Shown piece by piece: positions 26,767 to 35,125 of a stretch of DNA of 64,000 bases. The stretch's first letter is position 1; each line of letters opens with the position of its first letter. The DNA comes from DASRAA01 sp963814165 (GTDB lineage Bacteria > Acidobacteriota > Terriglobia > Terriglobales > Acidobacteriaceae). A program made the translations under genes and the position numbers. Below the pieces are notes generated by a model that searched no databases, was not told the DNA's origin, and saw only the letters and a list, made by a program, of their open reading frames with translations. The stretch is taken from the NCBI GenBank assembly GCA_963814165.1, contig CAWFBW010000020.1, positions 1-64,000 on the forward strand, read 5' to 3'.

Positions 26767-27576
26767 ATGATGTTCGCAGACGTGGCATTGGCGAAACGGC
26801 TGGAAGGCGCGGAGGCCTATGCCTGCGCGCAGTTTTCGGAGGCACGCAAGCGGCTCTTCCCGGCGAGCACGTCGACCTGGATGAAGTGCACGGGAGCGAC
26901 CGTCGTGTTTGACGGGGTGGGTGCACCGACGACGCAGACCTTCGGGATTGGTCTCTTCGAGGAACTCACGCCCGCAGCGCTCGATGAGATCGAGCGATTC
27001 TTTCTCGATCGCGGTGCCGAGGTCGTGCACGAGGTGTGTCCGTTGGCCGGCGCGGCGACCCTGGATTTGCTCTGCACACGCGGTTATCGGCCTTTTGAGA
27101 TCAGTAATGTGCTTTATCGCATAGTTGAGCCTTTCGCCGATCCGCTCCCGGGCAATGTGCGCGTGCACGTGGTCGCACCGGATGAGGCGCAGCTTTGGGG
27201 CAGCATCAGCGCTCGCGGCTGGGCACATGATCATCCGGAGTTCGAAGAGTTTATGCGGGAAATGGTTGCAATTATCGCAGCGCGACATCAGAGCCCGTGC
27301 TTCCTGGCCGAGATCGATGGCATGCCGGGCGCTGCGGGAGCCTTGATCCTGCATGAAGGCGTGGCGCTCTTCGGCGGAGCCGCCACGGTTCCCGAGCTGC
27401 GCCGGCGAGGGATGCAGGCGGCCTTGCTGTGCGAGCGCATGCGATACGCCGCGGAGCATGGCTGCGATCTGGCGATGATGGTTGCGGAGGCAGGATCCAA
27501 CTCGCAGCGCAATGCCGAGAGGAAGGGTTTTCGCGTAGCCTATACGCGGTTGAAGTGGAAGCTGGTCAGCCAGTAG
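26767..27576 (+). CDS. GNAT-family N-acetyltransferase
   Basis: The 269-aa protein has its acetyl-CoA-binding GNAT core in the C-terminal half: FLAEIDGMPGAAGALILHEG, then FGGAATVPELRRRGMQAALL (R-R-x-G-x-Q loop) and CDLAMMVAEAGSNSQRNAER followed by KGFRVAYTR. The N-terminal half (about 1-115) resembles a second, degenerate GNAT-like lobe. Substrate unknown. ATG 26767 (MMFADVALAKRLE) is preferred; the frame is open upstream but runs through a hairpin repeat. No convincing SD. Confidence 0.78.
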   Translation: MMFADVALAKRLEGAEAYACAQFSEARKRLFPASTSTWMKCTGATVVFDGVGAPTTQTFGIGLFEELTPAALDEIERFFLDRGAEVVHEVCPLAGAATLDLLCTRGYRPFEISNVLYRIVEPFADPLPGNVRVHVVAPDEAQLWGSISARGWAHDHPEFEEFMREMVAIIAARHQSPCFLAEIDGMPGAAGALILHEGVALFGGAATVPELRRRGMQAALLCERMRYAAEHGCDLAMMVAEAGSNSQRNAERKGFRVAYTRLKWKLVSQ

Positions 27577-27640
27577 GACAAATGTTCTCGGCGGGTGGCC
27601 CACCCCGTCAACTTATTTGTTGCGAATGAACTTACACAAG

Positions 27641-27684
27641 AGGGTGGCCCATCCCGCCTTCGTTTGGCGGGGTGGGTCTTTTCC
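27641..27684. repeat. GGTGGCCCATCCC hairpin
   Basis: CCCATCCCGCC-TTCGTTT-GGCGGGGTGGG followed by TCTTTTCC, just downstream of the GNAT gene; a partial GGGTGGCCCACCCCG precedes at 27592-27607. Confidence 0.6.
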
Positions 27685-27744
27685 TCACGTCAACCAAACG
27701 CCGCAGCCGTGCTCCGCCATCCCCCGAGCCCGCAGGGCGTCATT

Positions 27745-29049
27745 TTGTCCAGCCGGGCACATTCTTTACATTGCAGACCGGGGACATGCTTTACACTTTC
27801 GTCCGTTCTGGTTGTCCTTCATTCCCTTCGTAGTAGTCGTGCGGAGGGAATGTGGGAATCTCGCTGTTTGAGATTTCCACATTTCCTCCGCAGTTTTTTC
27901 GCCGCTCGCGTTTTGCACTCGGCAGGCGCTCCATCCGCAGCTGATGGCTATCAAAGCGCGCCAGCGGAGTGCTCCCGAAGTACACCTCGTAATGACGTTC
28001 ATCGACCGGCAGCAACCCTACCCGCTCGCCCGTCAGTACATCACTTAAGAACACGCTCACATGTTTCCACGAGATGTGCCCGGTGCAGTCCACCCGCCGC
28101 ACCAACAGCGCGCTGTCGTACTCCGGCTCCCGCACTCGCGCCGGATACTCCCGCAGCGACGGCACGTACACCGCGGCCGGCGTCTGCATGCCCAACGCCT
28201 CGTGCGGCCGCTGCTGGTTGTACTCTTGCCGGAAGCGGTCGAAGCTGCGCTGCTGCGCCCGCCGGTTGGCCGCGGCCGGCGACGCCGTCTCCGCCTTCAG
28301 CGTGCGATGCATGCGCTCGTGCCGCCCGTTCTGCTCCGGATGTCCCGCCTCGATCCGCTCCGGCACAATCCCCAGCTTCAGGCACCACACCGCCAGCCGC
28401 GACAGCCCGGCGATCGCCCGCGAGGCGAATGGCGGCCCGTTGTCGGTGCGCATCGCCCAAGGCATTCCGCATTCGCGAAACGCCGCTTCGAAGATCGCCT
28501 GCACCCGCGCCGTGTCCGTCATCTCCACCGCCTGACAGCGGATCAGGTAACGGCTGTGCGCGTCCGTGATGGTCAGCGGATCGATACGCTCGCCATCCTG
28601 AGTCCGAAACCAGCCTTTAAAATCGGCGCACCAGACGCGGTTGGGCTCCGTCGCTGCCGCCAGCGGCTCGCTATACGGCGCCACCTTGCGCCGTTTTTTG
28701 CGATGCCGCGTCAGACCTTCCCGGTCCAGCAGCGCTCCTATCGTGCTCGCCGCCGGCCACTGCCACTTGCGGACACTCCCGCTCCAGCACCCACTTCAGC
28801 TTGCGCGGTCCCCAAGTCATGTGCTCCCGCCGCAGCTCCAGCACCGCCTCCTCAATCTCCGCCGCCGTCTGGTTGGGATGCCGCAGCGCCGCCCGACTCC
28901 GCTCTTGCAGTCCCGTCTCGCCCTGCTCCTGGAAGCGCCGCAACACCGCATACCCGGTCGGCCGCGAGATCCCGTACATACCGCACAACTCCCTCATCGT
29001 CCTCTCTCCTGACGCATACTCCGCCAGAAACTGTTTGCGTTTCTCCACT
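27745..29049 (-). mobile_element. IS481-family element, copy 2, truncated
   Basis: Starts with the conserved end TTGTCCAGCCGGGCACATTC at 27745 and is the same as copy 1 up to TTTGCGTTTCTCCA near 29049. There it breaks off: the first residues of the transposase and the other IS end are missing, and DNA of an IS200-like transposase relic follows. Orientation matches copy 1 and is opposite to copy 3. Confidence 0.82.
27791..29048 (-). pseudogene. IS481 transposase, 5' truncated and frameshifted
   Basis: Identical in sequence to the intact transposase except for loss of the N-terminal MPWKVSGVV region and a one-base insertion at about 28760 (CCACTGCCACTTG versus CCACTCCACTTG). This breaks the frame between ERECPQV and WPAASTIGALL. 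The catalytic domain (DDE triad) remains readable downstream from 28684. Not expected to yield transposase. The insertion may be sequencing error; the truncation is real. Confidence 0.85.
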
Positions 29050-29289
29050 CACGCATATGACGCGACGAATTGCCTTGATGTCGCGCATCACATCCGCCGA
29101 ATTCCGATTACCGGGCAGGGCCAGCAAGACATGCACGTGGTCGTCGGTTCCACCAATTGCCAGGAAATCAAATTTGCAATTCCGCGCGATGCCGCGAATA
29201 TAGGCCCAAAGCAATTCAGGCTCGCGGATGAGTTGAGTTCGTTATTTCGTGCTGAACGGGACGCAGGAATAGTGTGAGCCCGTCGAATT
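29050..29289 (-). pseudogene. IS200-like (Y1/REP-associated) transposase relic
   Basis: The minus strand reads SHYSCVPFSTK, an in-frame TAA, then RTQLIREPELLWAYIRGIAR, NCKFDFLAIGGTDDHVHVLL and ALPGNRNSADVMRDIKAIRR. HVHVLL is the HUH metal motif of Y1 transposases of the REP-associated (RAYT/TnpA_REP) type. The C-terminal part with the catalytic Tyr is missing because IS481 copy 2 abuts at about 29049. With a stop codon and no C-terminus it is dead. Palindromes of the kind such proteins mobilise occur nearby. Confidence 0.7.
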
Positions 29290-29538
29290 GCGGCGGTGAA
29301 CGGTATGATCGGGCCATCAAAAGCACATCATCCACCACGCGTCTCAAAAGAGTCGGCGACGTTATTGGAACGCACGTCACGCGTCGGTGTGCCGCCGCTC
29401 CGCGGCTCGGAAATGTCACGGTGCGCCGACCGCGGGCTTACGCCCACGGCTCAAGACAAACCGGGCAGATACTTTACAGATCAGACCGGGGACATAGTTT
29501 ACACCTGGGTCCGTTCACGAAGGCGTGTAGAACAAGGC

Positions 29539-30819
29539 ATGCCTTGGAAAGTGAGCGGAGTGGTGGAGAAACGCAAACAGTTTCTGGCGGAGTATGCGTC
29601 AGGAGAGAGGACGATGAGGGAGTTGTGCGGTATGTACGGGATCTCGCGGCCGACCGGGTATGCGGTGTTGCGGCGCTTCCAGGAGCAGGGCGAGACGGGA
29701 CTGCAAGAGCGGAGTCGGGCGGCGCTGCGGCATCCCAACCAGACGGCGGCGGAGATTGAGGAGGCGGTGCTGGAGCTGCGGCGGGAGCACATGACTTGGG
29801 GACCGCGCAAGCTGAAGTGGGTGCTGGAGCGGGAGTGTCCGCAAGTGGAGTGGCCGGCGGCGAGCACGATAGGAGCGCTGCTGGACCGGGAAGGTCTGAC
29901 GCGGCATCGCAAAAAACGGCGCAAGGTGGCGCCGTATAGCGAGCCGCTGGCGGCAGCGACGGAGCCCAACCGCGTCTGGTGCGCCGATTTTAAAGGCTGG
30001 TTTCGGACTCAGGATGGCGAGCGTATCGATCCGCTGACCATCACGGACGCGCACAGCCGTTACCTGATCCGCTGTCAGGCGGTGGAGATGACGGACACGG
30101 CGCGGGTGCAGGCGATCTTCGAAGCGGCGTTTCGCGAATGCGGAATGCCTTGGGCGATGCGCACCGACAACGGGCCGCCATTCGCCTCGCGGGCGATCGC
30201 CGGGCTGTCGCGGCTGGCGGTGTGGTGCCTGAAGCTGGGGATTGTGCCGGAGCGGATCGAGGCGGGACATCCGGAGCAGAACGGGCGGCACGAGCGCATG
30301 CATCGCACGCTGAAGGCGGAGACGGCGTCGCCGGCCGCGGCCAACCGGCGGGCGCAGCAGCGCAGCTTCGACCGCTTCCGGCAAGAGTACAACCAGCAGC
30401 GGCCGCACGAGGCGTTGGGCATGCAGACGCCGGCCGCGGTGTACGTGCCGTCGCTGCGGGAGTATCCGGCGCGAGTGCGGGAGCCGGAGTACGACAGCGC
30501 GCTGTTGGTGCGGCGGGTGGACTGCACCGGGCACATCTCGTGGAAACATGTGAGCGTGTTCTTAAGTGATGTACTGACGGGCGAGCGGGTAGGGTTGCTG
30601 CCGGTCGATGAACGTCATTACGAGGTGTACTTCGGGAGCACTCCGCTGGCGCGCTTTGATAGCCATCAGCTGCGGATGGAGCGCCTGCCGAGTGCAAAAC
30701 GCGAGCGGCGAAAAAACTGCGGAGGAAATGTGGAAATCTCAAACAGCGAGATTCCCACATTCCCTCCGCACGACTACTACGAAGGGAATGAAGGACAACC
30801 AGAACGGACGAAAGTGTAA
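29539..30819 (+). CDS. IS481-family transposase, intact
   Basis: The 426-aa product appears the same as the copy 1 transposase: HTH near residues 8-60, DDE residues in WCADFKGWF, RTDNGPPFAS and HPEQNGRHERMH. ATG 29539 (MPWKVSGVV) is chosen; an open frame upstream (from 29296) reads through the IS end and host repeats and is not expected to be coding. This copy could supply transposase for all three elements. Confidence 0.9.
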   Translation: MPWKVSGVVEKRKQFLAEYASGERTMRELCGMYGISRPTGYAVLRRFQEQGETGLQERSRAALRHPNQTAAEIEEAVLELRREHMTWGPRKLKWVLERECPQVEWPAASTIGALLDREGLTRHRKKRRKVAPYSEPLAAATEPNRVWCADFKGWFRTQDGERIDPLTITDAHSRYLIRCQAVEMTDTARVQAIFEAAFRECGMPWAMRTDNGPPFASRAIAGLSRLAVWCLKLGIVPERIEAGHPEQNGRHERMHRTLKAETASPAAANRRAQQRSFDRFRQEYNQQRPHEALGMQTPAAVYVPSLREYPARVREPEYDSALLVRRVDCTGHISWKHVSVFLSDVLTGERVGLLPVDERHYEVYFGSTPLARFDSHQLRMERLPSAKRERRKNCGGNVEISNSEIPTFPPHDYYEGNEGQPERTKV

Positions 30820-30984
30820 AGCATGTCCCCGGTGCCTGCCGAGTGCAAAACGCGAGCGGCGAAAAAACTGCGGAGGAAATGTGGAAATCTCAAACAGCGA
30901 GATTCCCACATTCCCTCCGCACGACTACTACGAAGGGAATGAAGGACAACCAGAACGGACGAAAGTGTAAAGCATGTCCCCGGT
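30683..30984 (+). repeat. 151-bp tandem duplication in IS481 copy 3
   Basis: Unit 30683-30833 covers the last 45 codons of the transposase and part of the IS end; 30834-30984 repeats it, starting again at GCCTGCCGAGTGC. The first unit keeps the stop codon, so the protein is unchanged. Confidence 0.85.
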
Positions 30985-31088
30985 CTGCAATGTAAAGAAT
31001 GTGCCCGGCTGGACAACAAATGCCGCCCTTCGGGCTTCGCGGGCGGGTGGCTCGATCAACCCTCCGTCTGGCGCAAAAATCTTCACAA

Positions 31089-31140
31089 GGGTGCCCCACT
31101 CAAGCGGCCCGGTTTTGGCCGCTTGCGTGGGGGTTTTCTT
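31089..31140. repeat. GGTGCCCCACTC hairpin, possible terminator
   Basis: CCCACTCAAGCGGCC-CGGTTTT-GGCCGCTTGCGTGGG followed by GGTTTTCTTT. Lies between IS481 copy 3 and the hydrolase gene end, in an orientation that could stop transcription leaving the IS. Confidence 0.65.
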
Positions 31141-31164
31141 TACCATCTCAATCACCCCCGTGCA

Positions 31165-32229
31165 TCAATGCCCCACTGTTCCCAGCAAGAACTCCCGCGT
31201 TACCCGAACCACGAACGCCTGATCGCTAAGGTAGAAGTAGTGCGGAGCGTCGGGCAGCAAATAGACAACGGGCGTCGGCTTGCCCGCGTTTGGTTGCGCG
31301 AACTTCGCGGTCGTATCTGCATACCATTGAACGATGCCCGGCCAATTGGTGTCGAATACTTTTTGCTCGGCCGGACTCAGGTACCAGTAGTCAGGCAACT
31401 TGCCTTGCACCGACGGCTGATCGAAAATGCCGAGTCGCGGCGCGTCGATATCAGCCCAATTCACTTCCGGATTTTGCTTCTCCGATATGCCGGCAAAAAT
31501 CTGCGGACCGACCCAATCCGGTGTCGTGCTGCCCGTTATCGTTCCTTTCGCGTCAAACAACAAACCGGGACAAGCCGATGGGTCGGGTCTAAGCGCATTC
31601 TCCAGCCGCGCTTGCGCAGCTTGGAAAATCTGCAGCGATCTGTAGTCATTGTTTACATACGGTACGCCGGGTATATCGGGAAGGTCGAACCGCTTTGCCA
31701 GGTCATGAGCGTCCAGATAGACCAATTTCTCGACATAACTCTTGTACTTCATCCCCAGCTTGCTCAGCTCCGACCCGGCCAGGGAATGTCCGACGAAAAC
31801 GGCCTTGCTGATCCCAAGTTGTTTGAGGACCTCGATGTCGTCATGCGCCCTGCTGTCGACGTCATAACCCGACTCTGGCTGGCTGGACGGAAGGAATCCG
31901 CGGCGGGTAATTCCGATAACGTGAAAGTAGTCCGTGAACTGGTAGGCGAACCCGTCGTACACATGCGCGTTATCGCCGTAACCGGTGAGCAGCACCATGG
32001 TATCGGGCTTGTCCGCCCCGCCCCAGTCCAACACTTGCAGTTGGACTCCGCTGTCGACCGTCACGCATGTTTTCTTGTGCGGAGTGGCATCGAAGCACGC
32101 GGCCGGTTGCGGAGAGCTTCGTCTCACGGGCGCGCATGACTCGGCCGACGGGCCCGGTTGACCCGAACTACTCGCACCTACTGCGATCAGCAACGCAACT
32201 GTAAGGGACAACTTGACGAGGGCGGCCAT
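31165..32229 (-). CDS. Secreted alpha/beta hydrolase
   Basis: The 354-aa protein has a signal peptide (KLSLTVALLIAVGASSSGQ) and an alpha/beta-hydrolase fold: MVLLTGYGDNAHVYDGFAYQ (oxyanion region), nucleophile elbow VGHSLAGSE, a LDAHD strand with a candidate acid, and a C-terminal PDAPHYFYLSDQ carrying the likely catalytic His. The Cys pair CAPV/CFDA near the N-terminus may form a disulfide. ATG 32229 follows GGAGGCGAAG; longer readings add residues before the signal peptide. It lies downstream of the M48 gene in the same direction, 155 bp away. Substrate unknown. Confidence 0.82.
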   Translation of the reverse strand: MAALVKLSLTVALLIAVGASSSGQPGPSAESCAPVRRSSPQPAACFDATPHKKTCVTVDSGVQLQVLDWGGADKPDTMVLLTGYGDNAHVYDGFAYQFTDYFHVIGITRRGFLPSSQPESGYDVDSRAHDDIEVLKQLGISKAVFVGHSLAGSELSKLGMKYKSYVEKLVYLDAHDLAKRFDLPDIPGVPYVNNDYRSLQIFQAAQARLENALRPDPSACPGLLFDAKGTITGSTTPDWVGPQIFAGISEKQNPEVNWADIDAPRLGIFDQPSVQGKLPDYWYLSPAEQKVFDTNWPGIVQWYADTTAKFAQPNAGKPTPVVYLLPDAPHYFYLSDQAFVVRVTREFLLGTVGH

Positions 32230-32384
32230 CTTCGCCTCCGAGAACATCGCATGCGATGTGGATTCAAGCAGGGGCCCTTGTTGGTTTTCCAACGGGAACG
32301 ATTCTACGCCGAGTCCCGGCCAGTGCCGGGGCTGGGTTCCCACGTTCGTGTGCTTTTGCTGGATGCTACCGTGGGTTGCATCCC

Positions 32385-33726
32385 TCACTTCCTCTCAAAC
32401 AGCGGCCGCGCCATCTCTTCCTGATTTGTCGACTCCGGGTGCTCGGCCTTCCAACGCATTGCCGCCGTAATCCGGGTGCGCCCGCTGGGATGATCGTAGA
32501 AGAGGAACTCCTCGATCGGACCGGGATCGAGCTTGCGATACTCGCCCAGCAGCATGTCCACATTCGCTTCGCCGTCTGGTTGCCCCGCGGCATTCAGGCC
32601 GTACAGGTCGGCCTCGTATTCCATGTTGCGCGAGATCGTATTGGCCACCGGCGTCATCACGAACATGTAAAGCGAGAACACCATCACCGCCAGCGGCAGC
32701 ACCGCGACATCCGTAATTCCTCGCACCTTCCATTGCGTGCCCCAGCGCGCGAGGGCGTAGTTGATGCCCCAGTTCACGAAGGCGAACCCAATCACGATCA
32801 CCACGCCAAACATGACCAGTCCCTTGTAGGCATGATTGAGGACATAGTGGCCCATCTCATGTCCCATGGTCGTCTCGATCTCGGGCAGCGTGCAGCGCTT
32901 CAGCAAGTTATCGTTCAGCGAGATTCGCATTGTGCCGCCGAACCCGCTGACGTTGGCGCTCACCCGGTTCGATTGCCTCGAGGCGTCGAATTCGTACACG
33001 TCGTTGGCGGGAATTCCGTTCGCTCGCGCCATGCTCAGAATCGGGTCCTTGATTTTTGCGTCCGTCAGGGTCGTGTACTTGTTAAACAGCGGAGCGATAT
33101 ATACCGGCGCGATCAGGCTCACAAACGCGACAAACACCATCATCACGACTGCGCCCCACACCCACCAGCTCTTTCCCAGTCGTCGCACCAGCCCAAACAG
33201 CGGCACCATCAGGATGGCTCCCAGCACCACACCGACACCGAGCCCAACCATCTGATCGCGCATCCACGGGCCGAACGTCTGGTTCAGCAGTCCATACTTG
33301 TGCTCGCGAAAGTAGCCCTCGTAAAGGCTCATCGGGAACGTTATCAACGACACCAGGACGATGAACTGAACCCAATAGATCGCCGTTTGCAGCGGCCGGC
33401 GTCTTGTGAGGCTTTCGGCCAGGTTGCGCATGCGCGCCGACAAGCCGAATCGCAGCAGCACCCACATCACGACGACCGTGAGGAGAAAGTCCCACAGCTG
33501 CAGCCAGTAGCCGCCTTCGAAATAGGCATCGGAACGGGCGCGTTGCGCCGGTGGCATCTTGGCCAGGTACGTATCAACGGCCGCCCTCACATCGAATGCC
33601 GGCCCGGTCGCAGTTTGACTCGCTGTGGGCCGCTGTAGCTGGAGCGGCGGGCTCACTCGTCTGCCCGAACGTCAGCACGCTGAGCAACAGAATCGTCAGA
33701 ACAACACACTGGCAGCCTCGAACCAT
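32385..33726 (-). CDS. M48-family zinc metalloprotease (Ste24-like), frameshifted
   Basis: An integral-membrane CAAX-protease-like peptidase. The catalytic motif is MGHEMGHYVLNH (HExxH) with the third ligand in NMEYEADLYGL. Several membrane spans precede it (LWDFLLTVVVMWVLLRFG, IYWVQFIVLVSLITFPMSL, WWVWGAVVMMVFVAFVSLI). The body is open from 33656, but a signal peptide (MVRGCQCVVLTILLLSVLTF, ATG at 33726 after GGAGGAGGCGAA) lies in another frame. One indel between about 33610 and 33690 must join them (TSEPAAPATA to SQTATGPAFDVRAAV). Likely assembly error. Cleaves membrane or prenylated-type peptides in relatives; substrate here unknown. Confidence 0.85.
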
Positions 33727-33762
33727 TTCGCCTCCTCCAATATCCCGACGAGTATACGTGTG

Positions 33763-33858
33763 CAGCTCTGCCGGTGTCGCAATTGTTCCGAAAAGCTCGT
33801 GGCCGGGTGTACAGCTCTGCCGGTGTCGCAATTGTTCCGAAAAGCTCGTGGGCCTGGG
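33763..33858. repeat. 49-bp tandem repeat in M48 leader region
   Basis: Two direct copies of a 49-bp unit (from 33763 and 33812), each with CAGCTCTGCCGGTGTCGC then AATTGTTCCGAAAAGCTCGT. They sit 37 bases upstream of the M48 ATG on the minus strand. The first four fifths of each copy are identical; the 3' edge differs (GGCCGGGTGTA versus GGGCCTGGGCC). Confidence 0.8.
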
Positions 33859-33873
33859 CCACTGCGGAATATT

Positions 33874-34236
33874 TCATGTCCGGTCGCTCGCGGGCGCTCT
33901 CGCCGGAGCCAGCAATAGGAACACCACTCCAATCGCAAGCATCGGCGTCGCGGCGTACAGGAGGTCGCTGTGCGGAATGACGCCCTTCACCGCTTGGACC
34001 GCCATCACCGCCCCGTGCACCACACTCGACCAGGCGGTGAAAGCGATCAGGCTGCGATGCGCCGGGGGGTTGAACGCCGCGATGATCAGGAAGACTCCCA
34101 GCGTTGCATACACACTGGCGAGCATTTGCTCAAATGCCTTGGCAGGATTGTTATAGTGCAGCAGCGAGGTAACGCCGGAAAGCAACATCAGCCCGACCAA
34201 AACCAACACCACCCGAAGTATTCGATCGCGGATCAC
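33874..34236 (-). CDS. Four-span membrane protein (DUF6632-like)
   Basis: The 120-aa protein begins at GTG 34236 with SD GAGGAGGG eight bases upstream. Hydrophobic segments lie at about 6-26 (ILRVVLVLVGLMLLSGVTS), 36-56 (MLASVYATLGVFLIIAAF), 62-82 (SLIAFTAWSSVVHGAVMAVQ) and 92-110 (AATPMLAIGVVFLLLA). It resembles the short DUF6632 type of conserved membrane proteins; function unknown. It is upstream of the M48 gene in the same direction, with a tandem repeat between. Confidence 0.72.
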   Translation of the reverse strand: MIRDRILRVVLVLVGLMLLSGVTSLLHYNNPAKAFEQMLASVYATLGVFLIIAAFNPPAHRSLIAFTAWSSVVHGAVMAVQAVKGVIPHSDLLYAATPMLAIGVVFLLLAPARAPASDRT

Positions 34237-34328
34237 TATGCCCTCCTCGCCACAACAGATTCAGGGAATAGTAGCGGGTGGGCCGGCTTTTGGCCAGTTC
34301 TTGTCGACGAGGTGCGCGCCAATAAGCG

Positions 34329-34364
34329 CGCAAAAAACTACCCGGAGCGGTGGGGCTCCGGGTG
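34329..34364 (-). terminator. Rho-independent terminator of 34388 gene
   Basis: On the minus strand ACCCGGAGC-CCCACC-GCTCCGGGT then AGTTTTTTGC. Lies 24 bp beyond the stop at 34388. Confidence 0.75.
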
Positions 34365-34387
34365 CGAGTGTTCCTGAGGATGTCTTG

Positions 34388-34813
34388 TTACCGCATCGCG
34401 ATGACGACTTCGGTCGCTCCGCCTGCGTCGTTGAGCGCGGCGCGCGTCTCTTGCTCAGCCTTGCTGGCCGGGAGCTCGATTCCGGAAGCACCGGCTTGGC
34501 CCGTGCCAGTCCACACCGCGGCGAGGTAATACCGGTCGCCGTACTTGTGGAACACTAGTCGGCTGGTCTGCGGCTTCGCGCTTTCCTCGGGCCGCGCGAG
34601 CAGGATCACGGTCTGGTTGGTCGCTTCGTTGCGGATTCTCATCACGTGGTCCGACACTGTGATGCTGTATTGCCCGGCTTCCATCGAGTTCTGCTCGACG
34701 CTGAAAGCGAACGGGACATCAGCCTTGACCTTGCTGTGCGACTGCGCGAAGGCCACGTTGACTGTCAGAGCCAGGACGAGCGCCGTCAGGCTCAAGAATA
34801 TGTTGCGCTTCAT
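34388..34813 (-). CDS. Secreted acidobacterial protein, unknown function
   Basis: The 141-aa protein has a signal peptide (MKRNIFLSLTALVLALTVNV, cleavage after AFA) and a beta-rich mature part. It contains VKADVPFAFSVEQNSMEAGQ, QYSITVSDHVMRIRNEATNQ and SRLVFHKYGDRYYLAAVW. This pattern (KxDVPFxF...AGxYxI) is common in small exported proteins of Acidobacteria and has no assigned function that I know. SD AGGAGG precedes ATG 34813. Monocistronic, with its own terminator. Confidence 0.75.
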   Translation of the reverse strand: MKRNIFLSLTALVLALTVNVAFAQSHSKVKADVPFAFSVEQNSMEAGQYSITVSDHVMRIRNEATNQTVILLARPEESAKPQTSRLVFHKYGDRYYLAAVWTGTGQAGASGIELPASKAEQETRAALNDAGGATEVVIAMR

Positions 34814-35125
34814 AACTCCTCCTTGGAGTAGCTCCCCAGGTTGAGCCTGAGCAGCCCCTGCCTTCCTAGCCTCGGTTTTCGTCCGTTACTGGATGGCTTA
34901 CGCTCTGGAATAGAGCAAGCCGCGTGCCAATCGGTGCGACTGGTCCAAAGACCGAGAGAGTGATCGTGTGGCTCAATGTTTTCAGAAGGATGGAATTTCG
35001 AGTGCACTTGAGCGGCGGTGATTTTCCGCGGGCAGCTATCCAATCGGATAGTCGCGACTATCTGGAACGCTTGCCGAAAGTGAACAACTCCCCCGAAATC
35101 GACGTATCATAACTCAGGGGGAGTT
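34814..35125. other. Divergent intergenic region
   Basis: About 310 bases. AACGGACGAAAACCGAGG-like sequence and an open frame from a GTG at 34924 exist, but the frame has no SD and no recognisable product. CAGGGGGAG at 35115-35123 serves the gene at 35126. Confidence 0.4.

Larger units (their letters stand above)
29455..31016 (+). mobile_element. IS481-family element, copy 3, with internal duplication
   Basis: Complete copy in plus orientation, from GACAAACCGGGCAGATAC at 29455 to GTGCCCGGCTGGACAA at 31016. It encodes an intact transposase. It is longer than copy 1 because 151 bp at its 3' end are tandemly repeated (30683-30833 and 30834-30984), so the inner part of the terminal repeat, GTAAAGCATGTCCCCGGT, occurs twice. 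Confidence 0.85.

Noticed and set aside
29296..29538. Extension of the copy 3 transposase upstream of 29539
   Set aside because: The extra residues come from host repeats and the IS end, and are not shared with copy 1, whose conserved start is MPWKVSGVV.
27745..31016. Composite transposon made of IS481 copies 2 and 3
   Set aside because: Copy 2 lacks its 5' end and the cargo is only a dead Y1-transposase fragment and repeats, so mobility as a unit is not supported.
33763..33858. Possible CRISPR-like array
   Set aside because: There are just two direct copies with no spacer between them and no cas genes, so it is a simple tandem repeat.
34924..35112. 62-aa frame in the spacer before the small membrane protein
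   Set aside because: GTG start without a ribosome-binding site, no pattern, and it overlaps a probable promoter region.
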